A stretch of DNA of 10,014 nt from an uncultured Desulfovibrio sp. (GTDB taxonomy: Bacteria; Desulfobacterota; Desulfovibrionia; Desulfovibrionales; Desulfovibrionaceae), in assembly GCA_934546745.1 (NCBI GenBank), contig CAKTDV010000036.1, forward strand, positions 1-10,014, read 5' to 3'. How positions within the stretch are numbered: the stretch's first letter is position 1; every line of letters starts with the position of its first letter. This document shows, piece by piece, positions 1 to 6,561 of this stretch. The notes beneath the pieces were generated by a model that was not told the DNA's origin, did no database searches, and saw nothing but the letters and a program-made list of their open reading frames with translations. The position numbers were made by a program, and so were the translations under genes.

Positions 1-117
1 GAAGAGGCAATTATCCTTTGCCACACCTCCCCACTGCCCGCTTTGCCCAGGCAGATGAGGTTCCAACAAGGCCCATGCGGCATCAGAGATATCATGGCGG
101 CGTTGGCGATTTGTCAT
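1..117 (-). CDS. IS5-family transposase, N-terminal part (runs off left edge)
   Basis: The minus strand from the ATG at 117 encodes 39 residues that continue past base 1. The product begins MTNRQRRHDISDAAWALLEP and continues with a proline/glycine-rich stretch and AKDN. This is the typical N-terminus of IS5-family DDE transposases (IS427/ISL2-like groups): a short basic start, then 'DIsD..W.lieP.LPg', then 'akDnR.f'. A ribosome binding site (AAGGA on the minus strand, bases 125-129) sits 7 nt from the ATG and fixes the start. The catalytic DDE residues lie outside the window, so activity cannot be judged. The gene points away from the Res fragment to its right, as expected if the element's left terminus is at about 177. 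Family assignment is by recognition of the N-terminal pattern only; the subgroup is uncertain. Confidence 0.8.
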   Translation of the reverse strand, partial: MTNRQRRHDISDAAWALLEPHLPGQSGQWGGVAKDNCLF

Positions 118-177
118 AAGCACATCCTTACAGAATTGATGCGCTTTGCTTAACATAAATCTCGTGTAAACACTGCC
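1..177 (-). mobile_element. 5' end of an IS5-family insertion sequence
   Basis: This covers the start of the transposase gene plus about 60 nt of its upstream region. Read on the minus strand, the outer end begins near 177 with GGCAGTGTTTACACGAG, which I take as the likely terminal inverted repeat. The TA at 178-179 would be a plausible target-site duplication, because several IS5 subgroups duplicate a short TA-containing site. The right-hand boundary is supported independently: Res-like protein similarity resumes at about 178. The other terminus is outside the window, so neither the inverted repeat nor the duplication can be confirmed here. Confidence 0.65.
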
Positions 178-600
178 TACGATACCACTATATTTACCGA
201 GCCGACATTGAAAGGGCAGCTTGGCGTCAACGCCATGCCAGCCAACAAACATCTTTATGATTTTGTATTCTATGATTCCGACAATGAACAGAAGTTTGCT
301 TCCAATATAGATTTGGCAAACGAGGTAGCTATCTATGTCAAATTGCCGCGAGGTTTTTATATCAACACACCTGTGGGCAAATACAATTCAGACTGGGCCA
401 TTGCCTTCCATGAAGGAAAAGTAAAGCATATCTACTTTGTCGCCGAAACAAAGGGTTCCATGTCATCCATGCAGCTTCGAAAAATTGAGGAAGCAAAAAT
501 TCACTGTGCCAGAGAACATTTTAAAGCTATAAGCTCCAACTCTGTGGTCTATGAGGTTGTTGAGAGCTATGAGACGCTGCTGAATATGGTTATGAGGTAA
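178..600 (+). pseudogene. Type III restriction endonuclease Res, C-terminal fragment cut by IS insertion
   Basis: An open frame enters from the IS end and stops at TAA 598-600. From 178 it encodes about 140 residues starting YDTTIFTEPTLKGQ. It matches the C-terminal nuclease region of type III Res subunits, which pair with a Mod methyltransferase and cleave after ATP-driven translocation. The PD-(D/E)XK-like core is visible: the D of YNSDWAIAF (codon 391-393) and the E and K of VAETKG (codons 445-447 and 451-453). A KLPRGF motif lies upstream. Full Res proteins are roughly 900-1000 aa with a DEAD-type helicase N-terminus; all of that is missing. A TTG at 208 could nominally start a 130-aa product, but I see no convincing start, and family-like sequence begins before it, so I call it a remnant. 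Its base composition (about 40% G+C in 241-600) differs sharply from the genes that follow. Confidence 0.82.
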
Positions 601-605
601 GTACT

Positions 606-623
606 TGAGGATTGTTCCCCTCA
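606..623. terminator. Weak hairpin between convergent genes
   Basis: TGAGG (606-610) and CCTCA (619-623) can form a 5-bp stem with an 8-nt loop just after the Res stop. It lies between two genes that converge: the Res fragment and the Sel1-repeat gene. No run of T follows on either strand, so termination activity is doubtful. The rest of 601-690 shows nothing recognisable. Confidence 0.2.
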
Positions 624-690
624 GTTGGTTGACAACATCGGCAAAAATAGCCAGGGAAGCGAATCAAAACGTATAGCCCCTGAAATCCCT

Positions 691-1716
691 CTACTTCCCC
701 CGTTCCTGGGAGCGGATAACGGATCTGGCGTCAGGGTCGCCGTTTTGGGCGGCCAGCCGGTACCAGCGGTTGGCCTCGCTCAGGTTGGCGGGAACGCCCG
801 TTCCCTGATCGTACATGAGCCCAAGGCTGTACTGGGCGGTGGCGTCGCCCTGTTCCGCCGCCTTGCGGTACCATTCCACGGCCTTGGCGTAATCCTGCGC
901 CACACCGCGCCCCTGTTCGTACATATAGCCGATGTTGTACTGGGCTTCGGCCAGACCGTGATCCGCCGCCCGCTGGTACCATTGCAGAGCCTTGGCATTG
1001 TCCTGCGCGTAGCCGCGTCCCTCGGCGTACATGTATCCCAGCACGTTCTGCGCTCGGGCGTGATCCTGTTCCGCCGCCTTTTCCAGCCAGTGAACGGCTT
1101 TGACGTCATCCTGAAGATCGCCTTTGACGCTCATGTAGAGACGGCCCAGATTATACTGCGCGTCGGCCAGTCCCTGATTGGCGGCCCGGCTGTACCAGTC
1201 GATGGCCTCTTCCTGACTTTTGTGCACACCGCGCCCCTGTGAATACAGGTAGGCAAGATTGCACTGGGCCGCGGCATGTCCCCGATCCGCCGCCTTGCGG
1301 AACCAGCGGGCGGCCTCGCCGTAATGGCGTTTGACGCCCTGCCCACGCGCATAGGCCGCGCCAATGGCGTTCTGCGCCCGGATATCTCCTTTCTGTGCCG
1401 CCTCCTGAAACAGCGTCGCGGCATAGACGGGGCTGCGGCGCGTGCCCCTGCCTTCCAGCGCCAGTCGCCCCATGACGTACATGGCTTCGGGCTGCTTCTG
1501 CCGCACCAGAGGCTTGAGCAGTTCCACGGCCTTTTCCGGTTTATCCGCATCCAGAGCGGCCTGAACGTCCGTAAGCCTTGCCGCGGTGTCCGGTGCGGCC
1601 GGTATGGTGGACGGAGCGGGCGTGGCGGTTTCCGTGGGCTGCGGCGCGCCGAAGGCGGAAGAATTCCCCCCCAGCGCCATAAGCAGGCACAGTGCAAGCG
1701 TCGGTGTGTACTTCAT
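691..1716 (-). CDS. Secreted Sel1-repeat (TPR-like) protein
   Basis: The product is 341 aa. I choose ATG 1716 over the in-frame TTG at 1719 because a minus-strand AAGGAAA lies at suitable distance. Residues 1-23 look like a Sec signal peptide: K2, hydrophobic TLALCLLMALGG, and a cleavage site after AFG at about 23. No lipobox is evident. A Pro/Thr/Ala-rich linker (24-45) is followed by a short helical TPR-like segment (about 46-75). Seven tandem 36-residue Sel1 repeats then fill 76-327, with consensus A.AQ.nLG.mY..GrGv.qd...A..WyrkAA.qG. Repeat 4 is the least typical (MSVKGDLQDD). Sel1 repeats form superhelical protein-binding scaffolds, so a periplasmic or envelope scaffold is likely, with no catalysis indicated. 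It is the last gene of the minus-strand cluster, 58 nt behind the LIC12162-family gene. Specific function is unknown. Confidence 0.9.
   Translation of the reverse strand: MKYTPTLALCLLMALGGNSSAFGAPQPTETATPAPSTIPAAPDTAARLTDVQAALDADKPEKAVELLKPLVRQKQPEAMYVMGRLALEGRGTRRSPVYAATLFQEAAQKGDIRAQNAIGAAYARGQGVKRHYGEAARWFRKAADRGHAAAQCNLAYLYSQGRGVHKSQEEAIDWYSRAANQGLADAQYNLGRLYMSVKGDLQDDVKAVHWLEKAAEQDHARAQNVLGYMYAEGRGYAQDNAKALQWYQRAADHGLAEAQYNIGYMYEQGRGVAQDYAKAVEWYRKAAEQGDATAQYSLGLMYDQGTGVPANLSEANRWYRLAAQNGDPDARSVIRSQERGK
736..1491 (-). repeat. Seven tandem 108-nt coding repeats (Sel1 units)
   Basis: The seven Sel1 repeats occupy exactly 7 x 108 nt. Related units are easy to see at DNA level, for example the recurring GGTACCATT...GCCTTGGC...TCCTGCGC pattern near 870 and 975. 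Units 5 and 6 (about 841-1056) look most alike. Such repeats can expand or contract by recombination, so repeat number may vary between strains; that is inference. Confidence 0.75.
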
Positions 1717-1743
1717 CAAAATTTCCTTTGCGGTGCAGCTCTT

Positions 1744-1758
1744 CTCCCGTGCGGGGAG
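1744..1758. other. Small hairpin in the gap before the Sel1 gene
   Basis: CTCCC (1744-1748) pairs with GGGAG (1754-1758) around a 5-nt loop. It sits in the 58-nt gap between the transferase stop and the Sel1-protein start. No T-run follows, so it is more likely an RNA-stability or processing element than a terminator, if it is functional at all. Confidence 0.25.
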
Positions 1759-1774
1759 GCGGCAGGGCGCGTTT

Positions 1775-3544
1775 TCAGCGAGAAAGCGTTCTCAGGGCCC
1801 GTATCCAGAGAGACACAAGGCCGCCTTCCGGCGTCCGGGCATGACAGTGGCAAAACGCGTGGCGCGCGCGCTGTACGGCCTTGCCAAGCCACCAGGCAAG
1901 CGGATCCTCCCAGATCTCGCGAACCTTGGCGGCGGCGCGTTCGGGCGTGGGCTGCCAGATGCCGACCTCCGCCAGCATGTCCAGACAGGCCCCGGCCTCT
2001 TTGGTCAGCGGCCAGAGATCGCGTTCCCAGAAGGCGACGGTGGGCACATTGGCCGCCAGGGCCTGCAGGAGCGTCGTGCAGTTGTGATCCACCACAAGAA
2101 GGCGGCAGGACAACATATGCGCTTCCAGAGGACCGGTGCACAGACCCACATGCGGGAAGCGGGACAGCAGCCACGGCGCGTCCCGCAGAGAGCCCGGTAC
2201 GTTGAAATAGGGCCGGTACCGCGTCGCCTCCCGCGGGGATCGGGGCAGGGCCGCCAGAAATCTTGCTTTGTCTTCCCGGTAGCGCAGCATGTGCAGGGGC
2301 GCAGGGCGGGCATCCAGCCGGTAGGCATAGAGAGGCATTTCCGTACCGACCAGCAGCAGACGACCGCTTCCCCCCCGCCAGGCGTCCTTCATAGCCGCCA
2401 GTTGCGGATAGGGCAACGGCACCCAGTGCGGCCCCTCCCCACGGCCAAGGCCGCGCGCCGTAGTGGCCTCCCAGCCCCAGGTGATAAAGGCGTGCTGGCT
2501 GTATTCCACGACCGCCGTCGCACAGGCCGTCGCAATCTGTCCGTAGTTACCGCCATGCTGCACATAGGCAAGACGGCCACCCCGCGCGCGCCAGACGGCC
2601 AGCGCGCGTCTGTAGCCCGCATCCTCATAGGCGGCGACGCTGGCCACACGCAGACGCCGGCCGTGCTGTGATGGCACAATGGCCGGCGGATGATCCAGGC
2701 GCCGCAGGCTTTCCGGCAGCGCCGCCAAAAAGAGGGGCAGTGGATCCAGCGGCAGGGCGCAGGAGCGCCCCGTTGCCGCCGAACCGAAAGAGGCGCGGAG
2801 GCCGCGACCGCGATCCCGCCCCAGGCATTTCCCGCGCAGGGCCAGGGAAAAGCGCAGCGCCTGCAAAAGACCCATGCCCTTGAGGCGGGGAAAGGGCAGG
2901 CACAGAAGCAGGGCGCGCAGGCGTTCCCTCAGCGGGATCAGCGGCGTGGGCCGCGACGGCCTTTCCTCCGGGCTGGGAAAATGCCATGCCTGTTCCGGGA
3001 GGGAGACGCCGCGCCAGGCGGGGGGCCATTGCGCCTCCAGCAGGCGTGAGAAAAGCCAGTGATTGAACGCCGTGCCCAGCGCGCCGTGCAGGACAACGTC
3101 CTGCTCCGTACCAAAGACAAAACGGCAGCCTTCCGGCAATAAGGCCGCTTCCAGCGGCGTGCCGCCCCAGGCGGCGCACAGGGCCTGAACGCGCTTTTGC
3201 CGTTCCACAATCTGGCTTGCCACCACAATGGCCCACGGAGCCAGCAAGGTTTCCCAGTAGGCTTCGGGCAGATTGTCCCAGTGCGGGCAGAGCCGCGCCG
3301 CTATGCGGGGGATGCTGTCCGCGCACAGGGCCTGCGCTTCCTCAGCGGCCCGCGCCGCCTCCTCCTGGCAGAGCGGGGGTTCCGGCGGAAAGGAAAAGCG
3401 TTGTTCCCAGTCGGGAAAGGCTTCCTCCTGTCCGGCAAAACACCACGGGCCGGAAGGCCGGTATGCCTCCGGCGTAGCGCCGGCGGGCATCAGCCCCAGC
3501 ACCAGGCGGGGACGGGCAACAGAAGGATCTGAAGAGGGCTTCAT
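1775..3544 (-). CDS. LIC12162-family putative transferase (surface polysaccharide)
   Basis: The product is 589 aa, close to what I recall as usual for this family. ATG 3544 is chosen because minus-strand GGAG stands 6 nt upstream; a longer in-frame extension to 3619 has no such site. The N-terminal half shows the family pattern: a WC at 34-35, HWD at 88-90, then YWETLLAPW at 96-104 followed by a Q-x-x-x-x-R helix. The C-terminal half is GT-B-like: QHGGNYG (329-335), TWGWE (355-359) and an LVVDHNCTTLLQALAANVP stretch (483-501) before TVAFW. The last resembles the nucleotide-sugar end of capsule and Kdo-type transferases. The family (TIGR04331-type) is associated with O-antigen clusters in Leptospira; its donor and acceptor are not established to my knowledge. 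It has no signal peptide or membrane segment, so it is probably cytoplasmic. It lies 94 nt downstream of the NeuB-like gene, suggesting the two act on the same glycan. Confidence 0.8.
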   Translation of the reverse strand: MKPSSDPSVARPRLVLGLMPAGATPEAYRPSGPWCFAGQEEAFPDWEQRFSFPPEPPLCQEEAARAAEEAQALCADSIPRIAARLCPHWDNLPEAYWETLLAPWAIVVASQIVERQKRVQALCAAWGGTPLEAALLPEGCRFVFGTEQDVVLHGALGTAFNHWLFSRLLEAQWPPAWRGVSLPEQAWHFPSPEERPSRPTPLIPLRERLRALLLCLPFPRLKGMGLLQALRFSLALRGKCLGRDRGRGLRASFGSAATGRSCALPLDPLPLFLAALPESLRRLDHPPAIVPSQHGRRLRVASVAAYEDAGYRRALAVWRARGGRLAYVQHGGNYGQIATACATAVVEYSQHAFITWGWEATTARGLGRGEGPHWVPLPYPQLAAMKDAWRGGSGRLLLVGTEMPLYAYRLDARPAPLHMLRYREDKARFLAALPRSPREATRYRPYFNVPGSLRDAPWLLSRFPHVGLCTGPLEAHMLSCRLLVVDHNCTTLLQALAANVPTVAFWERDLWPLTKEAGACLDMLAEVGIWQPTPERAAAKVREIWEDPLAWWLGKAVQRARHAFCHCHARTPEGGLVSLWIRALRTLSR

Positions 3545-3605
3545 GATAGTCTCCAAACGGCCGCGCATTCTCCGAAAGCGTTTGCCGCCCGTCCGAGCGG
3601 CGTGT

Positions 3606-3632
3606 GCGCAAAATCGCAATGCGTTTTCGCGC
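3606..3632. other. Near-perfect palindrome after the neuB-like stop
   Basis: GCGC-AAAA-(T)-CGC-AAT-GCG-TTTT-(C)-GCGC forms about 11 base pairs with single-base bulges. It begins 7 nt past the TAA of the NeuB-like gene, inside the 94-nt gap to the transferase. There is no U-tract after it on the minus strand, so it is not a classic terminator. It could be a processing or stability hairpin setting the ratio of the two products, or a protein-binding site. Confidence 0.4.
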
Positions 3633-3638
3633 CCCGTA

Positions 3639-4706
3639 TTACCGGCCTCCGTCGTCCAGATCGCTCCAGCGCAGGACGGTATCCTCAGGAATATCCCGGC
3701 GGGCGCGCATGGTCAGCACCTCGTCGTAGTTTCGCGGGGAAATACCGTGGGCGGGACGTTTCCAGGTCAGATCGTCCGGCGTGATCAGGCTTCCCGCCGC
3801 AATGGCGCGGGCGGCCACCAGCGAGCGGCGAGCATGGCGTCGGGCGGGTTCTTCCTCCGGCAGGGCCCGTGGGGCGAAATCCCCCACGCTGGCCAGCGTG
3901 CGCCGGAGCCGGGTATAAAACTGCTTGAGATCGTCTTTATTCATGGCGTGGTAATGATCGTTGCCCGGCAGCGTCTTGTCATGGGTGAAATGCTTCTCCA
4001 GAATCCGCGCTCCCAGCAGCGTCGCCGTTTCCAGAATGTGCATGTCGTCGGGCAGGGTGTGATCGGAATAGCCGATCACGTGCTGGGGAAAATGGCGTCG
4101 CAGCCCCCGGATCATGCCCAGAGCGGCGTTTTCGTCCCGTGTGGGATAGTTCAGTACGCAGTGGAGCAGGGCAAGACGGTTGCCCCTGGCCTCAATCCAT
4201 TCCACGGCTTCGGCGATTTCGTGCAGGTGGGAGGCTCCTGTGGACAGAATGACGGGCTTGCCGAAACCGCAGAGGATGTCAATAAAGGGTCTGTTCGTTA
4301 TATCCGACGAGGATATCTTGAATACGTCCATGAGATCGTTGAGAAAATGGGCGGACTCAACATCAAAGGGCGTGGACAGGAACGCGATGCCCGCGGCATC
4401 GCAGTGTTTCCTGAGCGCCTCAAACTCGTTCTTCCAGAAGGAGTCGTGCCTGCTGAAGAGTTCGTACTGGCTGCGCGTCGGTTCCTTTGCGGTGTCCCAG
4501 TAGGCCGGAGAATCCTTTGAGGCCAGCGTTGCCGCCCTGTAGGTCTGAAACTTGATGGCGTCCGCGCCGCCCTCCGCGGCTTCATCGATCAGGCGGCGGG
4601 CAATATCCATGCTGCCCTCATGGTTGACGCCGGCCTCGGCGATGACATACGGAACCGCAATGCGATCCCGCGGTGCGGTTTCGTTAAATACCTGCATGAT
4701 GTCCAT
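3639..4706 (-). CDS. neuB: NeuB-type nonulosonate (sialic-acid-like) synthase
   Basis: The product is 355 aa, normal for the family. ATG 4706 has minus-strand GAGGAA 6 nt upstream; the much longer open frame continuing to 5762 is antisense to another gene. These enzymes condense PEP with N-acetylmannosamine or a related hexose to give a nine-carbon sugar acid. The NeuB TIM-barrel signature runs in order: AEAGVNHEG (23-31), KFQTY (52-56), STPFD (111-115), K130-ISSSD, LSTG (154-157), LHCVLNYP (181-188), GYSDHT (212-217) and EKHFT (237-241). H216 and H239 correspond to the metal-binding histidines of the family. A C-terminal SAF/antifreeze-like domain (about 293-353, with RPAHGISP) completes it. 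Whether the product is neuraminic, legionaminic, pseudaminic or another acid cannot be told. It is first in the minus-strand cluster; I see no clear promoter upstream. Confidence 0.9.
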   Translation of the reverse strand: MDIMQVFNETAPRDRIAVPYVIAEAGVNHEGSMDIARRLIDEAAEGGADAIKFQTYRAATLASKDSPAYWDTAKEPTRSQYELFSRHDSFWKNEFEALRKHCDAAGIAFLSTPFDVESAHFLNDLMDVFKISSSDITNRPFIDILCGFGKPVILSTGASHLHEIAEAVEWIEARGNRLALLHCVLNYPTRDENAALGMIRGLRRHFPQHVIGYSDHTLPDDMHILETATLLGARILEKHFTHDKTLPGNDHYHAMNKDDLKQFYTRLRRTLASVGDFAPRALPEEEPARRHARRSLVAARAIAAGSLITPDDLTWKRPAHGISPRNYDEVLTMRARRDIPEDTVLRWSDLDDGGR

Positions 4707-4817
4707 CGGTGCTTCCTCGGAGTACCCCCGGTTACGCCGGGAGGAAAAAGGGTGTGGCGGCGCCATGGTAGCTTTTTGCCACGCGAAAGAAAAGCCGCGC
4801 GGAGGGCTCTCCCAGCC

Positions 4818-4846
4818 TTGGCAAGAGGACGCTCCTCCGCTATGCT
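4818..4846 (+). promoter_or_regulatory. Probable sigma70 promoter for the DMT permease gene
   Basis: TTGGCA (4818-4823), a 17-nt spacer and TATGCT (4841-4846) give 5/6 and 4/6 matches to the consensus. The predicted transcript would start near 4853, about 25 nt before the permease ATG at 4878. It lies in the 171-nt region separating the divergent NeuB-like and permease genes. Confidence 0.55.
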
Positions 4847-4857
4847 GCGTTGCAGCA
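4843..4857. promoter_or_regulatory. Inverted repeat overlapping -10 and start site
   Basis: TGCTGC (4843-4848) and GCAGCA (4852-4857) are a perfect 6-bp inverted repeat with a 3-nt centre. It overlaps the -10 box and the predicted start site. The position would suit a repressor operator or a 5'-end hairpin on the message; no regulator is visible in the window. Confidence 0.3.
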
Positions 4858-4877
4858 GACAACGGCAGGGGAGAACT

Positions 4878-5801
4878 ATGCAGCGTACAGGCCAGGGCTA
4901 TGCCGCCGCCCTGATGGCAACCGTCATCTGGTCGGGTAACTTTGTTGTGGCGCGCGCCGTTGCCGCTATGATTCCCCCGTGGCAGTGCAATTTCTGGCGC
5001 TGGCTTACGGCACTTGCGATCCTGCTGCCCTTCGCCTGGAAATATCTGCCCGCCGACTGGCCACATATCCGCGCGCACTGGCGCTACCTGACGTTGCAGG
5101 CAATTCTGGGCGTCACCCTTATGAATACACTCATCTACAAGGCCGGACAAACGACGGAAAGCCTCAACATGGCCCTGCTGGTGCCGACGGCGCCCGTCGT
5201 CATCCTGCTGCTTTCCCGCATTCTTTACGGCGAGCCCATTTCTCCACGCCGTCTCGCCGGGATGCTGCTTGTGGTGGCGGGTGTCGTCATTCTCGTCAGT
5301 CGGGGAGACTGGGAGTGCCTCGCGGCCCTGCGTCTGAACAGCGGTGATTTCTGGGCGCTGGGCGGCGCGCTCTGCTTCGGCCTCTATTCCCTGTTCATGC
5401 GGCGGCGGCCTTCCGGCATATCCGCCCTTGGCTTCAATGCGGCCCTCTTTGCGCTGGGGCTGCTCTGCGCCCTGCCATTCACGCTGGCCGAGGCGCTCCT
5501 TCTGCCGCTGCCGCGGGCAAACATGCCCGTGATTGTTTCCGTCCTTTATACCGGCATCGGCTGCTCTTTTCTCTCTTTCTGGCTCTGGACACTGGCCATT
5601 GATCGCATCGGACCCGTTCGCGCGGGCATCGCCTACTACTCGCTGCCAGTGTTCGCCGCGGCGGCTTCGGTGGCCGTCCTCGGCGAAGCCATTGTTGGCG
5701 CGCAGATTCTCGGCGGCGCGCTTGTCATTACCGGCATTATGGCCGCCACGCTGCGCGCCCACGGCCGCAACCGCCCATCCGCCCCAAAGGAAAACCCATG
5801 A
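4878..5801 (+). CDS. EamA/DMT-family inner-membrane transporter
   Basis: The product is 307 aa, with ATG 4878 preceded by GGGGAG 4 nt away. About ten hydrophobic segments are arranged as two homologous EamA halves (about 8-140 and 156-291), the standard layout of drug/metabolite transporters. Family marks include WSGNFVVAR near residue 18, FWRW at 39, LVPTAPVVILLLSRILYGE at 101-119 in the first half, and the matching AYYSLPVFAAAASVAVLGE at 252-270 in the second. Substrates in this family range from amino acids to metabolites and sugar-linked carriers and cannot be read from sequence. Its stop overlaps the next gene's start by four bases (ATGA), so the two are surely co-transcribed and probably translationally coupled. 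It diverges from the NeuB-like gene. Confidence 0.9.
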   Translation: MQRTGQGYAAALMATVIWSGNFVVARAVAAMIPPWQCNFWRWLTALAILLPFAWKYLPADWPHIRAHWRYLTLQAILGVTLMNTLIYKAGQTTESLNMALLVPTAPVVILLLSRILYGEPISPRRLAGMLLVVAGVVILVSRGDWECLAALRLNSGDFWALGGALCFGLYSLFMRRRPSGISALGFNAALFALGLLCALPFTLAEALLLPLPRANMPVIVSVLYTGIGCSFLSFWLWTLAIDRIGPVRAGIAYYSLPVFAAAASVAVLGEAIVGAQILGGALVITGIMAATLRAHGRNRPSAPKENP

Positions 5802-6436
5802 ACGAGCCCATGACCGTCATTCTGGCATCCCGCAATGCGGGTAAAATACGCGAACTTGGCGAACTCCTCTCCACGTACGACATACATGTGCTGGGATTGG
5901 ATTCCTTCCCCGGCATCGGAGACATTGAGGAAACCGGTCGCACGTTTGAGGAAAATGCCCTGCTCAAGGCGCGGACCGTGACGCAGCTGACAGGCCACAT
6001 CTGCATTGCCGACGATTCCGGGCTGGAGGTGGACGCGCTGGATGGCGCGCCGGGCATCCACTCCGCGCGCTATGCCGACGACTGGCACTCGCTTGACGGC
6101 GAAAGCCGGGATGAACGCAATATGCGCAAACTTCTGTCCGTACTCTCAAAACTGCCGGATGCGCCTCGGAGCGCGCGTTTTGTCTGCTGCATGGCGGCCG
6201 TGAAGCCGGATTTTCTTGAAGGCAGGGATTTGGTCGTGCGCGGCACGTGGGAAGGCTCCATTCTGGACGCGCCGCGTGGCCAGAACGGTTTTGGTTATGA
6301 TCCCGTCTTTTTTGATCCGGAATCCGGAAAATCCGCCGCTGAGCTCAGCGGCCCGGAGAAAAACGCGCGCAGCCATCGCGGCAAGGCCCTGCGCCTGCTC
6401 ATGGAAGGCTGGCAAGATTTCACCGAAGGGGCGTAA
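5798..6436 (+). CDS. rdgB: RdgB/HAM1-type XTP/dITP diphosphatase
   Basis: The product is 212 aa. It hydrolyses non-canonical purine nucleoside triphosphates (dITP, ITP, XTP) to the monophosphate and pyrophosphate, keeping deaminated bases out of DNA and RNA. Family signatures are complete: LASRNAGKIREL (9-20) for phosphate binding, TFEENALLKAR (49-59), the catalytic ADDSGLEVDAL with D72-D73, GAPGIHSARYA (83-93), the base-recognition PRGQNGFGYDPVF (159-171) and SHRGKAL (192-198). ATG 5798 is chosen because AAAGGA (5786-5791) is 6 nt upstream; M5 (5810) is a weaker alternative. It overlaps the permease stop by 4 nt. The protein is cytoplasmic. The pairing with a permease is probably operon convenience and not a shared pathway. 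Confidence 0.95.
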   Translation: MNEPMTVILASRNAGKIRELGELLSTYDIHVLGLDSFPGIGDIEETGRTFEENALLKARTVTQLTGHICIADDSGLEVDALDGAPGIHSARYADDWHSLDGESRDERNMRKLLSVLSKLPDAPRSARFVCCMAAVKPDFLEGRDLVVRGTWEGSILDAPRGQNGFGYDPVFFDPESGKSAAELSGPEKNARSHRGKALRLLMEGWQDFTEGA

Positions 6437-6536
6437 ACGTCTTTTCCGTAGCGTAACAACCGCACCGCAACAGAGCGATCGATATGCCAGCCTAACATTC
6501 TGGTTTACCTGATTTTTCATTTTCAGAATATGCCTT

Positions 6537-6561
6537 GGGATCTTCCTGTGGAAGATGACCC
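6537..6561. promoter_or_regulatory. Strong short hairpin upstream of the aminotransferase
   Basis: ATCTTCC (6540-6546) and GGAAGAT (6550-6556) are perfect complements around a TGT triloop. GGG (6537-6539) and CCC (6559-6561) extend the stem across a 2-nt bulge. It ends about 9 nt before the AAGGGAG ribosome binding site of the gene at 6583. No T-run follows, so a leader structure or protein-binding palindrome is more likely than a terminator. The rest of the 146-nt gap (6437-6582) holds a locally A+T-rich patch (6500-6530) that may contain a promoter, but no convincing -35/-10 pair is visible. Confidence 0.4.

Noticed and set aside
629..660. A TTGACA box at 629-634 as a promoter
   Set aside because: No acceptable -10 hexamer lies 16-18 nt downstream, and no plus-strand gene follows it.
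625..1242. A 205-residue plus-strand open frame with internal periodicity
   Set aside because: The repeats are simply the antisense reading of the Sel1 units; the sense strand has a signal peptide and a ribosome binding site.
736..1491. A CRISPR-like array suggested by regular repeats
   Set aside because: The 108-nt period has no separate spacers and is fully explained by 36-residue Sel1 coding repeats.
1586..2671. A 361-residue plus-strand open frame
   Set aside because: It is antisense to the LIC12162-family and Sel1 genes; composition is shadow-like and no start signal is visible.
3273..4520. A 415-residue plus-strand open frame
   Set aside because: It is antisense to the NeuB-like gene, including all its conserved motifs; no domain is recognised.
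3639..5762. A 707-residue minus-strand open frame extending the NeuB-like gene upstream
   Set aside because: Only the last 355 residues match NeuB and a good ribosome binding site marks ATG 4706. The extension is low-complexity Arg/Gln/Gly-rich sequence antisense to the clearly real permease gene.
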